Source: Gossypium raimondii (taxonomy: Eukaryota > Streptophyta > Magnoliopsida > Malvales > Malvaceae). Taken from it: DNA of 64,000 bases. Positions 10,012-22,021 of the stretch are shown one piece after another; position 1 is the first letter of the stretch, and every line of letters begins with the position of its first letter. Position numbers and translations under genes: made by a program. The notes beneath the pieces are model-generated. The model ran no database searches. It was not told the DNA's origin and was given only the letters and a program-made list of their open reading frames with translations. The stretch is from contig NC_068571.1 in assembly GCF_025698545.1 (NCBI RefSeq), positions 38,659,733 through 38,723,732 of the forward strand, read 5' to 3'.

Positions 10012-12847
10012 TCATGGGGATCTCTCTTTCCTTTTACCTGTCATGGATGTGGTTTTATCATCACACTTTTCATTATTCCCATTCTCACTTGACTTGCAGC
10101 AGGGACCATTAACAATTTCACAAGTTTCCATGGTGGAACCAGTTTTACCTTCATCTTCACACCCACCTGGCCTCGTAATGCAGAGCCAACTTCTCAATGA
10201 CTCCTCGTCGCTCTCACATACAATGGGAACATGCCATGATCCTTTTTCGGATTCCTGAAACACGCATTCATTTCTTTATATTCCAATGGAAACTACAGTT
10301 TGACAGCAGCTAAATCATGACCTTGACCGATATGAAAATACAACAGCAAATAACCCATGAATACCTGAATGACGATAGAGTATGCAGGTGGCATCTGAAG
10401 TTTCAGGGCTCCTTTCAGAAATGTATATCGAACCTGCAAATAAAACCGAAATCAATTTGCAAAATGGGATCCGGTTTAACGCTAATCATGAACTGAATAA
10501 GAGCCTTTCCTTGAGAATTCAAACAAATGTCAAAATAGAAAGTCAAGCATTAAAATCCATGTCCAAATCAGAATTGGACCATTTGCCAACTTATCAGAGC
10601 ATAGAAGAAAATGTCTTATACAGAGTCATAGACTGGTCCAACCTAAGTGGCACTTCTGATGCAGAAAAATAAAAGAAAAAGGTAAATGTAAATTTTAAAA
10701 ATATTGCCAATTATGCTTTTTATTACATCAGAACAAGAACAACTAATATGAAAAGTAGAAGAAAGATCATATGTCAAGTAGGTTTGCAGACAGCACAAAC
10801 CTGGTGCCTTTCTTTCCATTTGAGAAAGAAGCTACTTCCTAGGAGTTCAAAAATGTGATCCCGCATTTCATCATTTGTCACGAGCAGACATCTAAGTTTT
10901 ACAGTGGCGTAAAGCCAATACCTGTAGATAGAAGAATTCTTTTTATCACAATCAAATTAGCATCAATTAGCAATTGAAAACCAGAACAATCCTGCATGAA
11001 TTCTGTGCCACCAATAGTGCACACCAGCACTGTATCCCCTTCAAATGCTAAATTTTATAGCGCAAGCATAGGGAGACTTCTCAAGTTATAAAAAAAGTGC
11101 CGAGTCAGGTTGAACAAAAAAATAAGATATTAAATCAGATTTAATATGCGGAATGAACAAATGACTCAAAGTTAGTTTGTCTTTTCAACATCCATACCAA
11201 TCATCATTGGAGCCATGTGGTGTTGTATAAAGAACACCATTAGCCATCCATTCTTCAACCAACTTTCTATGGGAAGGATTTTCCAAGAGGGCTCGCACAC
11301 GCTTATTATGCAGGATGACAAGTGGCCATTTATTCCCACTTCTAGTATACATTTCTTTTATGACGGCATCAAGCTGTTCTATTGCAATTTTTACAAAAAA
11401 AAAAAGAAGAAAAGAACAACAATTAGTAACAGAAATTGAGTGAGCACAATATGAAAGCAGAGTAGACAAGCCAACCGTTGGATATACAACCTGAAGAACA
11501 CTGAATCCACCCTCTGCAAAATTTTGTTGGTAGAGCCCAATATTTGCTCCGTCCACTATGGCTTCATAATCCGCATATTTTTCCAACCAATCCTTTATTA
11601 ATGATATAAATGAATAAGTAAACCATAAAGGAGAAACTGTAAGAATTAGGTGCAATGGGAATTTGCAATATCAAGATATCATTTTACATGTCAATATTAT
11701 AATGAAATTGTAACAAACAAATTAATCAAAATATTAAACATTCTGCAACAGGAACAACAAAATTCGGAGCGTCAACCTGCACTAAAGGTCTAAAGTCTAA
11801 ACCTAGTTGCCTACAACTCTGTTTTAGAGGTTTATTTCACTTAACATATATATAATCAATCATAAAAATAAAAAATAAAAAACATTGCATAATGAAAAAG
11901 GAGCAACTTGCAAATATGTTCCTCACCTGGAACTCCCTAAAGTTAGCCTTAACCTCTCTCTCCAAAGCCAATCCTGCAACTGAAAGAGCAAACTTCTCAG
12001 TCTCCACATCATCAATATCAACACAATCCAACTGCTCCCCGCAGCAGCAACATCGACCGTTCGGCTCCACATTCCCTTTCTTCACCACCCATTTCCCTTC
12101 CCCAATCCACCCTAACCCATGCCACCCCCCACCATTCCTCAAAATCGCTTCTTTCACTGAACCCACATCAGAACCAATCTCGCTTGCTTTACAGCAAAAC
12201 CAGTCCTCCAAAACCTTGCATGTTTCCTCACTGACCCACCTCACGCTCCTTCTCAAGTTATGCAAGTAATTATAAACTCTCTCCCCTCTCCACGTATCCG
12301 CACTTAGTTTCAATAAAGCAGCAATTTGAGGTTCCTCCAAGCTCAACCCCATCTTATCTATATCCTCCTCAACTTCATAAGCCTTCTCTGCTTCCAACTT
12401 CTGGCAAAAACAAAACAATGCAGGCTCGTAAGTACGAAGCCGTGGCAAAACCTGATAATCACCCAACTTCTTAACCATCTCAAAAGCGTAATCACCATCA
12501 CCTTTGGCCGCGGATAAACGGGCAATGGAGGTAATAGAAGCTTCATTAGGGTGGATATTTAAGGCCATCATGTGGTCAAAAACTCGAAACCCGTATCGTA
12601 AAGCAAGATCTTTGGAGTCAGGATCGGTGGCAAAAGTGGAGCAAAGGTAAAGCAGGGTGTTGAAATGGGACTGGTTCAGGCGAGTATTGTTGGAAAGAGC
12701 AGAGTCGTAAAGGGAAATAGCGGCTTTGAGGTCTTTGGATTTGGAGCAAGAATTGAGTTCATATAGAAAATTGGCTTCAGGGTTTTTGTGGGTTTTCTTT
12801 TTCTTGGTTGAAGGAGTGGGGTTTTGGTGATGGCTTGGGGTAGCCAT
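10012..12847 (-). CDS. PRORP: Proteinaceous RNase P (PRORP2/3-type), 6 exons
   Basis: Single-protein RNase P that cuts the 5' leader off precursor tRNAs. Exons in transcript order are 12847-11927, 11592-11491, 11373-11198, 10921-10801, 10433-10365 and 10254-10012; all join in frame to 543 aa. The N-terminal half is PPR-like helical repeats that bind tRNA. The central zinc-binding domain has C266/C269 paired with H471 and C488. The NYN metallonuclease domain has D321 (in DGANIG), D398/D399 (SNDDW) and D417 (TNDEMRDH). The spacings of these residues fit those I recall for Arabidopsis PRORP1 (C344, D399, D474, D475, D493, H548, C565). No targeting peptide is evident (it starts MATPSHHQNP with a Lys-rich stretch), so it is more like the nuclear PRORP2/3 than the organellar PRORP1. 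The C-terminal tail after residue 495 is Gly/Ser/Lys-rich and low in complexity. The start is the ATG at 12847; a longer frame from 12892 would add 15 residues and is less likely. Confidence 0.93.
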
Positions 12848-12867
12848 GGATACTACTTTCCCCAGAT

Positions 12868-13009
12868 ATAAAACCCTAAAGATTTGCTTCAATATCAGAA
12901 CCGCAAAAACTCTGCCTATTCCTTTGATTGCTAGGATTCTGGGGAAGTTTGCCGTTACATATCATTTATAAGCTAGAGCTGGGCTGACTCTGTAATTTTA
13001 CATTGGGCT
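12868..13009 (-). promoter_or_regulatory. PRORP promoter: telo-box-like and site II words
   Basis: AAACCCTAAA at 12871-12880, only about 24 bp before the start codon, is a telo-box-like word. TGGGCT occurs at 12980-12985 and 13004-13009 (site II type). Telo boxes with site II elements are typical of plant genes for the translation machinery and organelle proteins. The words are seen; their role is inferred. Confidence 0.5.
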
Positions 13010-13061
13010 TTAAGCTCTGCTTTATCAATTAAGCTTTCAACACAAAAAATGAAAAAAAGCA

Positions 13062-13098
<37 letters not shown>

Positions 13099-14347
13099 GA
13101 AAGTAACATTTCTCAATGAACTAGAAAATTAAAATAATAATTCCAAATTACCAATCATATATATATGTCATACTGATTCTAAGTAAAGTAATGGTCCAGA
13201 AATCAAGATTCAATTTTCTTTACTAAAACAGAGATATTTATAGTGGATAATAATATTTTATTATTTTAAAAATTTAGTAAATTATAATTTTTTATGAATA
13301 ATTGAGTTGTAAAGAGATAATTTTTTTTATGTAAAGTTATCTTATAAAGTCATAACTTTATATTACATTGTTTTGTAAAGTAATATAACCTTATAAAATG
13401 GTATCTTATTAAAAGATAGAATCTATAATATATATATATATATATATATGAGTTTAAAGATTCCATCTACGGTGTTTTTGTTGTGTGTCTACATCATGGG
13501 CAATTTATATGCAAACCATTGATGGTTAAAACCACAACCCTATGTGTAGGTGGTCAGAGTTCAAAAGAACTCTCATTGCTGTGTGTAGTGGTGGAGTAGG
13601 ACCTTTTTTGTTAAACCAAAACTGTATTGCATTTATAAAGCATATGCATACAATTATGAGATTTCTAATATGTTATATATGTGCCGTTGAATGATCTGAA
13701 ATATCAATATTCTGAATTTGCTATTGTGAGTTATTCTATGTGTCATGTTTTTGTATGATTAATTGTTTGCACTGATTTTCTTGTGATGAAACTCACACTA
13801 AGCTTCATAACTCACCCCCTTTTTGTTTCCTCTTCTACAAATAACCCATCAGGTTAGGACGTGGATATGATATACGGAGGGCTCAGAAACATTTTATTTA
13901 TATAAAAGTGTTATTATTAGGCTTATTTTTATAATTCCTGTTATTTTGGAACTATATTATTTATATTGTGGCATGGGATTCATATTTGAGGTTATTTCGC
14001 ATGCATGATTTTTTAATTTGAATTTAGGATAATAAACCTAGAATTAGATTTGATTATGCACTAAATAATTTCGTTTTAGTTTAATTAAAACTAAATTAAT
14101 ATCTGTCAAACAAAATTAAATTGAATATCATTATCCGTTGCTAAGTTATAATCGAATTTTGGGTAATAAATAAATTAGGAATTAGCTAAAGTTTCAAAGG
14201 AAATCACCATTATAAGAAAATGTATAATTAAATCAGCTTTTATTAACTCATGAGTTTTTCTAAAACTTTAACTAAATTTTCTTCCAAATTAAACAAATGT
14301 TTTAATACAACTGGTTTATAAACTTCAATAGTTTATTGGATCATTCC
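13010..14347. other. AT-rich intergenic region with microsatellites
   Basis: No gene seen. It contains an (ATT)n run at about 13063-13097 and an (AT)n run at about 13429-13449, both likely length-polymorphic. The rest is AT-rich with no open frame of interest, ending where a long LTR begins at 14348. Confidence 0.6.
13063..13097. repeat. (ATT)n microsatellite
   Basis: About 11-12 uninterrupted ATT units, upstream of the PRORP gene. Confidence 0.9.
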
Positions 14348-15544
14348 TGTAACAATCCGTTTTTAGTGAAATCGGAACAGTAGTTTCAGGATCACAAATC
14401 CAACGAGTAAATTATTATTATTTTATTATTTTAATGTCTATGGGAAGTTAGTAAGGTCGTAATAAAATTTCATTAAGAATTTTGACATTTGCATGATTAA
14501 TTAAGTGAAAAGGACTAAATCGTAAAAAGTACAATAGTAGAGTTTTATTAGTTAAAGGTGTCAAATATCTATGAAACTTTAAAGTGAGGGGACTTTGATG
14601 GTAATTAGACCATTTCTATAGTTAGCGGATATTCATGGTGAGGTTTTATTGAAATTTTGAATGTTTTTAAAGGTTAAAAAGGTAAATGTGTAATTAAGGT
14701 TAAAATAAATAAAACTAAAATGACTCTATTTTCTTCCACCGAATTTCAAAAGCAAATTTTTCATTTTTAGATGTAAGTGTTTTCAACCCCGTCTTTAATG
14801 ATTTCTATGTTTTTTAAGTCATTTTAGCTTAATCTAGCTAGCCTAGGGATCAATTTTTAAAATTGTTAAAGATTGAGGGTTATGCCATGAATGCTTTTGT
14901 ATGATTCTTGATGTTTAATGATAGATTATGGGTCCTTATTGATAAATAAACAAGTTTTGTAAAGTGATTTTTAATGAAAATTGCATTTAGGGACTTGTTT
15001 GTAAAAATAGTAAAAGTTCATGTTAAATTCATGAAATGATGATTGGTATGGGTTGGTTTAAGTCCCTAGAGAAATTTTTTAGCTTGAAAGGAGGATTAAA
15101 ATGCTTAAATTTCAATTTATGAGCTTAAAGATTAAATTGTGAAAAGTTAAAATGTTAGTGGTAAAATAGTAATTTTGCATAAATATGAAATGTGGACTAA
15201 ATTGAATACTAGAGGTATTAAATGGATTGAATTTTTCTATTTAGATCAAGATAGACCACGTACGGATTTAGATCGGGAAAAAGCTAAAGTCTCAGATTAG
15301 TTCAACTTCATTTCTACGCCTTAGTCGTTGAGGTAAGTTTGCATGTACGGATTATTATATTCAGGTTATTCAATTGTATATTATTATTTATTGATAATGC
15401 TATTGAGCAATGTATATCCAAAGTAATGCTATGACGGTTATTAAGTCCCGGTTGAACCTTAAGAATTCGTAGGATACAAATAACATGTCATTAGGGATTT
15501 CATGTTTCGGGTGTTGGTCTTGAATGTCCTACCGAAGGATAAGG

Positions 15545-15710
15545 TCTTGCATTTGTTGTGGGTACTCCATAGCTCGTGTGAGCAGTATTATGTAGCTTAT
15601 ATTCTGACCCACAGCTCGTGTAAGCAGGCCCATTTCACAGCTTGTATGAGCAACGATGTAAAGGAAATGTTACAGTTATATATTTAAGCACACTTCGTGT
15701 GAGCTTTTTC
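15545..15710 (+). repeat. Degenerate hairpin-bearing repeat array in LTR unit A
   Basis: Four or five irregular copies of words such as AGCTCGTGTGAGCA, AGCTCGTGTAAGCA and AGCTTGTATGAGCA. Each can fold on itself (AGCTC...GAGC). The array sits at the position occupied by different arrays in units B and C. Confidence 0.6.
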
Positions 15711-18050
15711 AAGTATCCGATAATATTCTAGTTGGTTCAACAGGCAAGAAAATGGATTGGAATGGTAAGTTTCCAAATGGTAATATGCATATGTTCATGG
15801 AAGGGATGAATGATTCAAATGATATATTTTTCATATGGAAATGACTTATGATGTGGTTAACCAAATGTGTTATGTATAAATGCACTAACTTGTGTATTAA
15901 TGATGATGTTTAGGCTTGTGCCAAGCTTGTGGTTTGAATTACATTATGCTTATGCTTATTGTTATGTAAATGAAATGGTAAGTTATGTTTCATTTTTTAT
16001 GAACTTACTAAGAATTATGTGCTTACGTAGTTTATTTCCTATGTTTTATAGATTATAGAAAACTCAATCGATTTAGAAGCTCATTGGAGATCTATCACAC
16101 TATCCAACATAAATATTGGTAGTTTTTGAATGTTTTGGCCAAGGTTATAATGGCACGTATAGGTGGACTTGTAATGGTGTTTAGTTGAATGTTTAATGGA
16201 TGTTTTGGTATGTCTAACTTGTGCAATTTGTCTTGGTTGGTACCATTTGATACCTTTTTGGATTGTGTCATTTTAGGTACTTGTGATGCATGAGTGGAAT
16301 GGCTCAAATGGTATGTTTGTAGTGATGTGTTATTGGTCATGTTTGTGGCAAGATTTGATAGAAGTTGAATTATAATTGATGATGGAAATGTGACCAAATA
16401 TGCATGTTTAGGTAAATTTTGATGTTTGCATTTGAGGTGCCTTGAATAGCATATTGGTTAGTTGATTTTAGGACTCTTGAGTTAGTCATTACATGTATGT
16501 TTTGATAGGGTTTTGATGCTTTGATTATGTGCACATAGGGTCTAAAGGCTTATGCATGATGTGGTGTTGGAAATGGCTTGTTTTGGGTGAATTTTAAGTC
16601 CACACGACCTGAGACACGGACATGTGACTCAGCCTTGGGTGACACACGGCCTGGCGACACGGTCGTGTGTCCCCTGAAGATCTCTTTGCATACAAGTTTG
16701 TCAGTTACACGGCCTAACACGGCTTGGTGTAACAGCTCGTTTTTAGTGAAACCGGAACAGTGGTTTTGGGACCACAAATCCGAGCCCAAAAGGAAAATTA
16801 TTTTAATATTTTTGCATGGTCTGCATTATGATAGGAAAGACATATGAAAATTTTGTTATGAAAATTTTATCGATTATATGTTTAATTCTATAGAAAGGAC
16901 CAAATTGCATAAAATGCAAAAGTTGAATTCTAGTAGCTAGAGGGATTAAATAGCTATGGAATTCAAAATTTGAGGTCCTTATAAGGCAAATAAACCATTA
17001 AGAGTAGTTAGTAGATATTTATGATGATTCATCCATGGAAAATTAGAAAAGAAAATGACTAAATTGAAAATTGAAATAATTAAAGATGATAATAAACTAA
17101 TATCATATTATTTTATCATCTTCCCCAAATTAAAATACATGGAAACCCTATCTAAGAAAAAGTGAGTTCAAGCAAGTTGTTTTGGCTCAATTAGGTATGA
17201 ATTCTTGTCCCGTTTTTAGTAATTTTTATATTTTTGAGATTGTAATAACCTAATCTATCTATTTTGGGGATCAATTTGCAAAGTTATCAAAGTATAAAAT
17301 TTTTTCCACGGATATAAAATTTTTGCCACGGATGAGTATGCTGAAATTTTGAAATTCATGGTAGAAAATGAATGGTTATTGATAGATAAACAACTTTTGT
17401 AAAGGAAATTTTCATGAAATTGTGATTTTAGGACTAAATTGAAATGATGTAAAATTCATGGAAAATTTATGAATTTTGTGAAATACATGGTCTATAAATG
17501 TTATATGAAAATTTTGGTTAGGCTTGGAATAAGGATTAAATTGTATGAATATAATTTTCCGAGCCTAGCGACAAAATAGGAATTAATCAAAAGTATAGGG
17601 ACAAAATGGTACTTTTTCCTAAAATGTAAATTGGATTAAATTGGATATGAAATGTGTTAAATTGATGTGAAATTCATTTATATAGATTCGGAAAGATCAA
17701 ATAAGGAGTTAGATCGAGGAAAACAAAAAGTATCGGATTAGTAGCCTACGAACACGAACAATTATCGAGGTAAGTTCGTGTAACTAAATCATGTATATTA
17801 ATATATTTGAATTGAATGTTGTATATGTGTGAATTTTATAAATGTTTTATGTATGAAAATCAATCGCATATTTAATAATACTCGATAAACGTTAAGTCCC
17901 GTTTGAATAAATAAAATTCGATGGATACAGGATTTCTTATATTGGTTGTGGTCCTGCATATGTTGCGGACACACCATAGCTCTTACAAGCATCCTATTGT
18001 AAGCCCTCTCGAGCTTCCCGTTACATGGTTCCTGCAAGCATCCTGATAGG

Positions 18051-18242
18051 TATTTATCCTACATGTGTTGCGGATATACCGTTGCTCTTTGTGAACGTCC
18101 TGTTATATGATCAGTATTTATCCTACATGTGTTGAGGACATACCGCAACTCTTTGTGAGCGTCCTGTTATATGATCGGTATTAATCCTGCATGTATTGCG
18201 GACATACCGTAGCTCTTTATTAGCGTCCCGATATAGGCTCTT
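18051..18242 (+). repeat. 64-bp tandem repeat in LTR unit B
   Basis: Three copies starting at 18051, 18115 and 18179. Each runs from a TATTTATCCT-like start through a GCGGACATACCG-like core and a GCTCTTTGTGAGCGTCC-like hairpin word to a TTATATGATC-like end. Shorter degenerate hairpin words (GGCTC...GAGCTTCC) continue to about 18450. Confidence 0.8.
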
Positions 18243-19319
18243 TGTGAGCTTCCTGATATGGCTCGCTTGAACTTCCTGTTATATGGCTATCCAAAGCTCC
18301 CTAATAATAAATTTTTGGAGTTACCTATTAAGCTCAATGAGCTTCCTATTTTAAACTCTTATGAGTTTCCTGTTATAGCCCGGATAAGCTTCTTGCTACG
18401 TGGCTCACATGAGCATCCTGTTATATGGCTTGAGAGAGTGCTTCCTGATTATATGCCCTAATAGGTACCTCTGAATATGAGTTGACGGATTACAGTTTTG
18501 TACACTTCGAGTGTACTACATGTGTATCCATCGATATTTCAAATAAATTCAATGAGCAAAGTTCTGACATGGTCAAACTGAGCTTAAGATGATTTATTAT
18601 AGAAATGCACATGTTAAATGGAAATATGTTATGAAAAAGCATATGTATATAAAAGTTATTACATGATGAGCTCATCATTGATTCTTGATGTTTACATGTG
18701 ATACATGACTAACAAGTTTCTTGAGATTATATGTGTTTAGGCAAATTGCCAAATTTCTTTGGATGAATTTTGTATGCTTATCTTAAATGTAAATGATTGG
18801 TAAGTTAATTTTCCGTTATACGAACTTACTAAGCATAATATGCTTACTTTGTTTCATTTCCTTTGTTTTATAGTACTCGAAAGCTCGTAAAGGTTAGAAG
18901 TGGGTCGGAGCAAGACCACACTATCCTTCAGCTCATTTTGGTATAATTAGTAAAATTTCCCTTGGTATAATGGCATGTATAGGTTAAATTGACCAAATGA
19001 TGACATATTAATATTTAGTTGTAATTAGCCATTGGAATGACTAGTGATGGTATGTTTTGATGTATATGTGTGTGTGACCATATTATGTTGATATGTGTTG
19101 TGTGCTTGAATTGATATACATATTAAGTATAAATATGATTAAATGAATATTTGATCAATTTGGTAAGTTGGTCACTTGAAAATATGTGATGATATGCCAT
19201 GCATAAGAATTGGTTTTGGCTTGATTTAATTGTTTTGAATTGGTTTGGGAATGTGTTAAAATGTTAATGTAGGTGTAAGGCAATTTTGGGTGAGAAATAA
19301 GGCTTGGAAATGGTCTTAT

Positions 19320-19740
19320 TTTGTCCACACGGGCAGAGACACGGGCGTGTGTCTCAGCCGTGTGTGACACATGGTCATGTGTACGGGCGTGTAGTTCGGT
19401 CATGTGTCCCCTACATCTTAAAATTTGAGAAACAGAATGTTTCGAATTATAGACACAGGCAGAGACACAGGCGTGTGTCTTAGCCGTGTGTGTCACATGG
19501 CCTAGCACATGGGCGTGTGACTTGGCTATATGACTCTTGCACCTAATTTTTGAAAATTAAATTGTCCACACGGCCTAGCACAAGGGTGTGTGGCTGGCAG
19601 TGTGACCCAAGTCAGAGAGTTACATGGGTATGGACACAGGCTGGGACACGATCGTGTGCCTCACATCGAATGCCCACACGGGCGTGTCACTTGGCCATGT
19701 GAGCCACACGGTCTGACCACATGGGCTTGTGTCCCTTGTA
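19320..19740. repeat. CACACGG/CCGTGTG palindromic block of unit B
   Basis: About 420 bp of interleaved short palindromic phrases such as ACACGGGCGTGTGTCTC and CACACGGCCTAGCAC, much richer in GC and CpG than the rest. Several CpGs have decayed to CA or TG (for example ACATGGGC), as expected from methylation. Equivalent blocks are at 1-135, 16600-16725 joined to 19979-20165, 47612-47875 and 60145-60375. Confidence 0.75.
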
Positions 19741-20403
19741 CCTTGGAAAAATTTTAAAATTTTGCGAAAAATTTCCTGAGTTCTCGATTTAGTCCTGACT
19801 TAATTCAAATGCATTAATTGGACCTCGAGGGTTCATTTAAGGGACAATATGATTGAATATGATTGGTTTCGAATATGAATAGTAAATAACCTGAATTAAT
19901 TGTATTTGTTCTGTAAACTCCGATAATGCTCTATAACCCTATTCCGGCGACGGGTATGGGTTAGGGGTGTTACACTGGCACACGACCTTGTGAGGTAATT
20001 TCGAGAGTTACACGACCGTGTGACCCTACTCAGAGAGTTACACGGGTGAGGACACGGGCTAGGACACGGTCGTGTGTCCCTAATTTGAAAGTTACACGGC
20101 CTAAAACACGGGCATGTGTCTCAGCCATGTGAGGCACACAGCCTGGCCACACAACCGTGTGACCCCTGTATTAAAAAAATTGTAACTTTTTCATAAACTT
20201 TCCAAATGATTTCAAATTGGTCCCAAATTGTTTCTAAGGTGTTTCTAGGACCTCGAAGGCCCGAATTAGGGACGATATGTATGTGAATAGATGTTTTATA
20301 TTATGTTTATAATAATGTATGAAATGTATGTTTAAATGTTCCGTTTGTACGGTAATGCTCTATAACCTTAATCCGGTGACGGATATAAGTTAGGGGTGTT
20401 ATA

Positions 20404-21173
20404 ATTTTGGTGGCTAATGTACTCTTTCGAATTCAAGTCTAACATCTAAGCTGGGTTGGGGAGCTTACATCATTTTTATTTTTTAAAATTTTTATTTTTT
20501 ATTTTATTTTGTAAACTTTTTTAAAAATGTTATTGAATTATTTATATATTATATATGTTTTTTTACATATTTAAGCAATTAAAAATATATATATAATATA
20601 CAAATAATTAAAAATATATAATATATTTGAAATTTAAAGTTTTTTTCATTTTTAAAAGTAAAAATACATTTTTTTAATTTTTATATAATTTATTTTATTT
20701 TTTTAGAATTTTTCATTTTTAAAATTTTTAGAATTATGTATATATTATATATTATTTTTATTTACATTTTTAAACAATATATTATATATAATATTAAAAA
20801 AAAGTGTGTCGTGGCGCATTCAAATAGCACCACGTGGACGGTCAACGCAAGTTAATGATCTATTGACACCGATCAATAGCGGTCAACGCCAGTCAACGTC
20901 CGACCAATGGTGGGTCAATGCTTTTTATTTTAAATAAGCCTAAGTGCCACGTGGCACATTCTTATTGGTGCCACGTGGGTTTTTAAAAAATCAATATAAA
21001 AAATGGATTGAACCGGATAATGAAATGATAGTTTAAAAATCAATCTTTGACAAAAATAAGTTGAAGTACCAAAATGAGAAAAAAGACATGATTTGGGGTC
21101 AAACCGAGCACTGAGCCTTTTGCTTATAATATTAAGAGCTTTATTATGCCTCAAAGCTATCATATTTTACTAA
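20404..21173. other. AT-rich stretch plus a GTCAACG-rich repeat fragment
   Basis: 20450-20800 is almost pure A/T. 20810-20985 contains repeated GGTCAACGC/CAGTCAACG words and two GCCACGTGG(CAC) palindromes (about 20829 and 20946), so it looks like a fragment of an unidentified transposable element. No gene seen. Confidence 0.4.
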
Positions 21174-21182
21174 TACTATTTT

Positions 21183-21552
21183 GGGTAAACTACACTAGTA
21201 GTCACCCAATTATAAGTTTTGTTTTGTTATTCAACTATGAAAAGTTATAAAATGGTCACTCAACTATTAGTAAATTTTTTTTTTGGTCATCCAATTATAA
21301 AAAGTTACAAAATGTAAATATTGAGGGTTAGATTTTTAAAATTAAGACTAAATTGATACAATGTATAAATATTGAGGGTTAAAATTACTATTATGCCAAT
21401 TTTAAAAGCTGGAGCTAATTGGTGACCAAAAAAGACAATTGAATAATTGGATGACAAAAAAAAATACTAATAGTTGGGTGGTCATTTCATAGTTGAATAA
21501 CCAAAAAAGAATTTACTAATAGTTGGATGACTATTAGTGTAGTTTATCCACC
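21183..21552. mobile_element. MITE with 9-bp target duplication (Mutator-like)
   Basis: Inverted arms: the left end GGGTAAACTACACTAGTAGTC pairs with the right end GACTATTAGTGTAGTTTATCC, and much of the interior also pairs (repeated 'ggtcactcaactattag' and its complement). TACTATTTT is present directly before (21174-21182) and directly after (21553-21561), a 9-bp target duplication that points to a Mutator-type mobiliser. The GGGTAAACTA end is shared with the MITE at 30618-31068. Confidence 0.82.
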
Positions 21553-21561
21553 TACTATTTT

Positions 21562-22021
21562 TTTTATTTTTCTTGTTTCTATTTTCTTATTTATTTTTTC
21601 TGACATATAAAACATGGGTTGAGTGATAATTACTTGAGTAGGTAGAATCTTCATCGACAATGATGAACTATGTATGCAGCCTAGGGACTTGTAAGCTAAA
21701 ACAGACATGATGGTTTGCACCATGGTAATCAGTAACAAGAAAGATGGCAGAAGAAAGAGATCATGAATGACCCACCCATGAATTTTTTATATATTTTTTT
21801 AATAATTTAAACAAAAATCAATAGTTTTGACCATCAATTCGATTATGAAACCTTGGTTTTACTTGTGTGATATGCTTGGAAAGATTCTTCCCAGTACATA
21901 ATACTGAGATCTAAAGAATGAATACCGTTATTTATACCATTGATCATAAGGATAACACCAACAAGATGGCCTATATGTATCTGTATGTATGGACTATAGT
22001 TACATATTTCATGGGCAGCTT
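21562..22021. other. 3' flank of the PPR gene
   Basis: AT-rich; no separate gene seen. The open frame at 21843-22076 overlaps the end of the PPR gene in another frame and looks like chance. This interval should hold the 3' UTR and poly(A) site of the PPR transcript. Confidence 0.45.

Larger units (their letters stand above)
16728..19974 (+). mobile_element. Long LTR-like unit B, nested inside unit A
   Basis: Starts TGTAACAGCTCGTTTTTAGT and ends GGGTTAGGGGTGTTACA (TG...CA), 3247 bp. It shares its left end, its middle ('gaggtaagttcgtg' at about 17768, then an 'aacttactaagc' word near 18830) and its CACACGG block (19320-19740) with units A and C. The insertion point lies within the CACACGG block of unit A. 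The flanks are CTTGG on the left and CTGGC on the right, consistent with a decayed 4-5 bp target duplication of CTGG. No coding frame for gag or pol is present. It is probably a solo LTR left by recombination. Confidence 0.72.
14348..20403 (+). mobile_element. Long LTR-like unit A, interrupted by unit B
   Basis: Left piece 14348-16727 begins TGTAACAATCCGTTTTTAGT. Right piece 19975-20403 ends GTTAGGGGTGTTATA. Removing the insertion at 16728-19974 gives about 2.8 kb, close to unit B (3.2 kb) and unit C (2.7 kb), and restores a continuous CACACGG block. The piece at 15545-15710 carries hairpin words of the type AGCTCGTGTGAGC, and 'cgaggtaagtttgcatg' at about 15330 is shared with units B and C. 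No gag or pol is present. It is probably a solo LTR of a Ty3/gypsy element with very long LTRs, although a non-autonomous element is possible. Flanking target duplications are not clear (ATTCC against ATTTT). Confidence 0.7.

Noticed and set aside
10382-10672. Plus-strand 96-codon frame
   Set aside because: Overlaps PRORP exon 5 and its intron on the opposite strand; no conserved features.
11892-12517. Plus-strand Ser/Pro-rich frames of 63-125 codons
   Set aside because: Antisense to PRORP exon 1; composition mirrors the real gene.
16550-16847. Overlapping frames on both strands with Arg/Thr-rich proteins
   Set aside because: Produced by the CACACGG block of an LTR, which lacks stops by composition.
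18051-18450. Regularly spaced repeats that could be taken for a CRISPR array
   Set aside because: Period 64 bp with no unique spacers, inside an LTR of a plant genome.
14348-20403. Reading units A and B as one complete retrotransposon with two LTRs
   Set aside because: Both are in the same orientation with the insertion inside the 3' block, and there is no gag, pol or primer-binding site between them. Nesting of two LTR-like units explains the junctions better.
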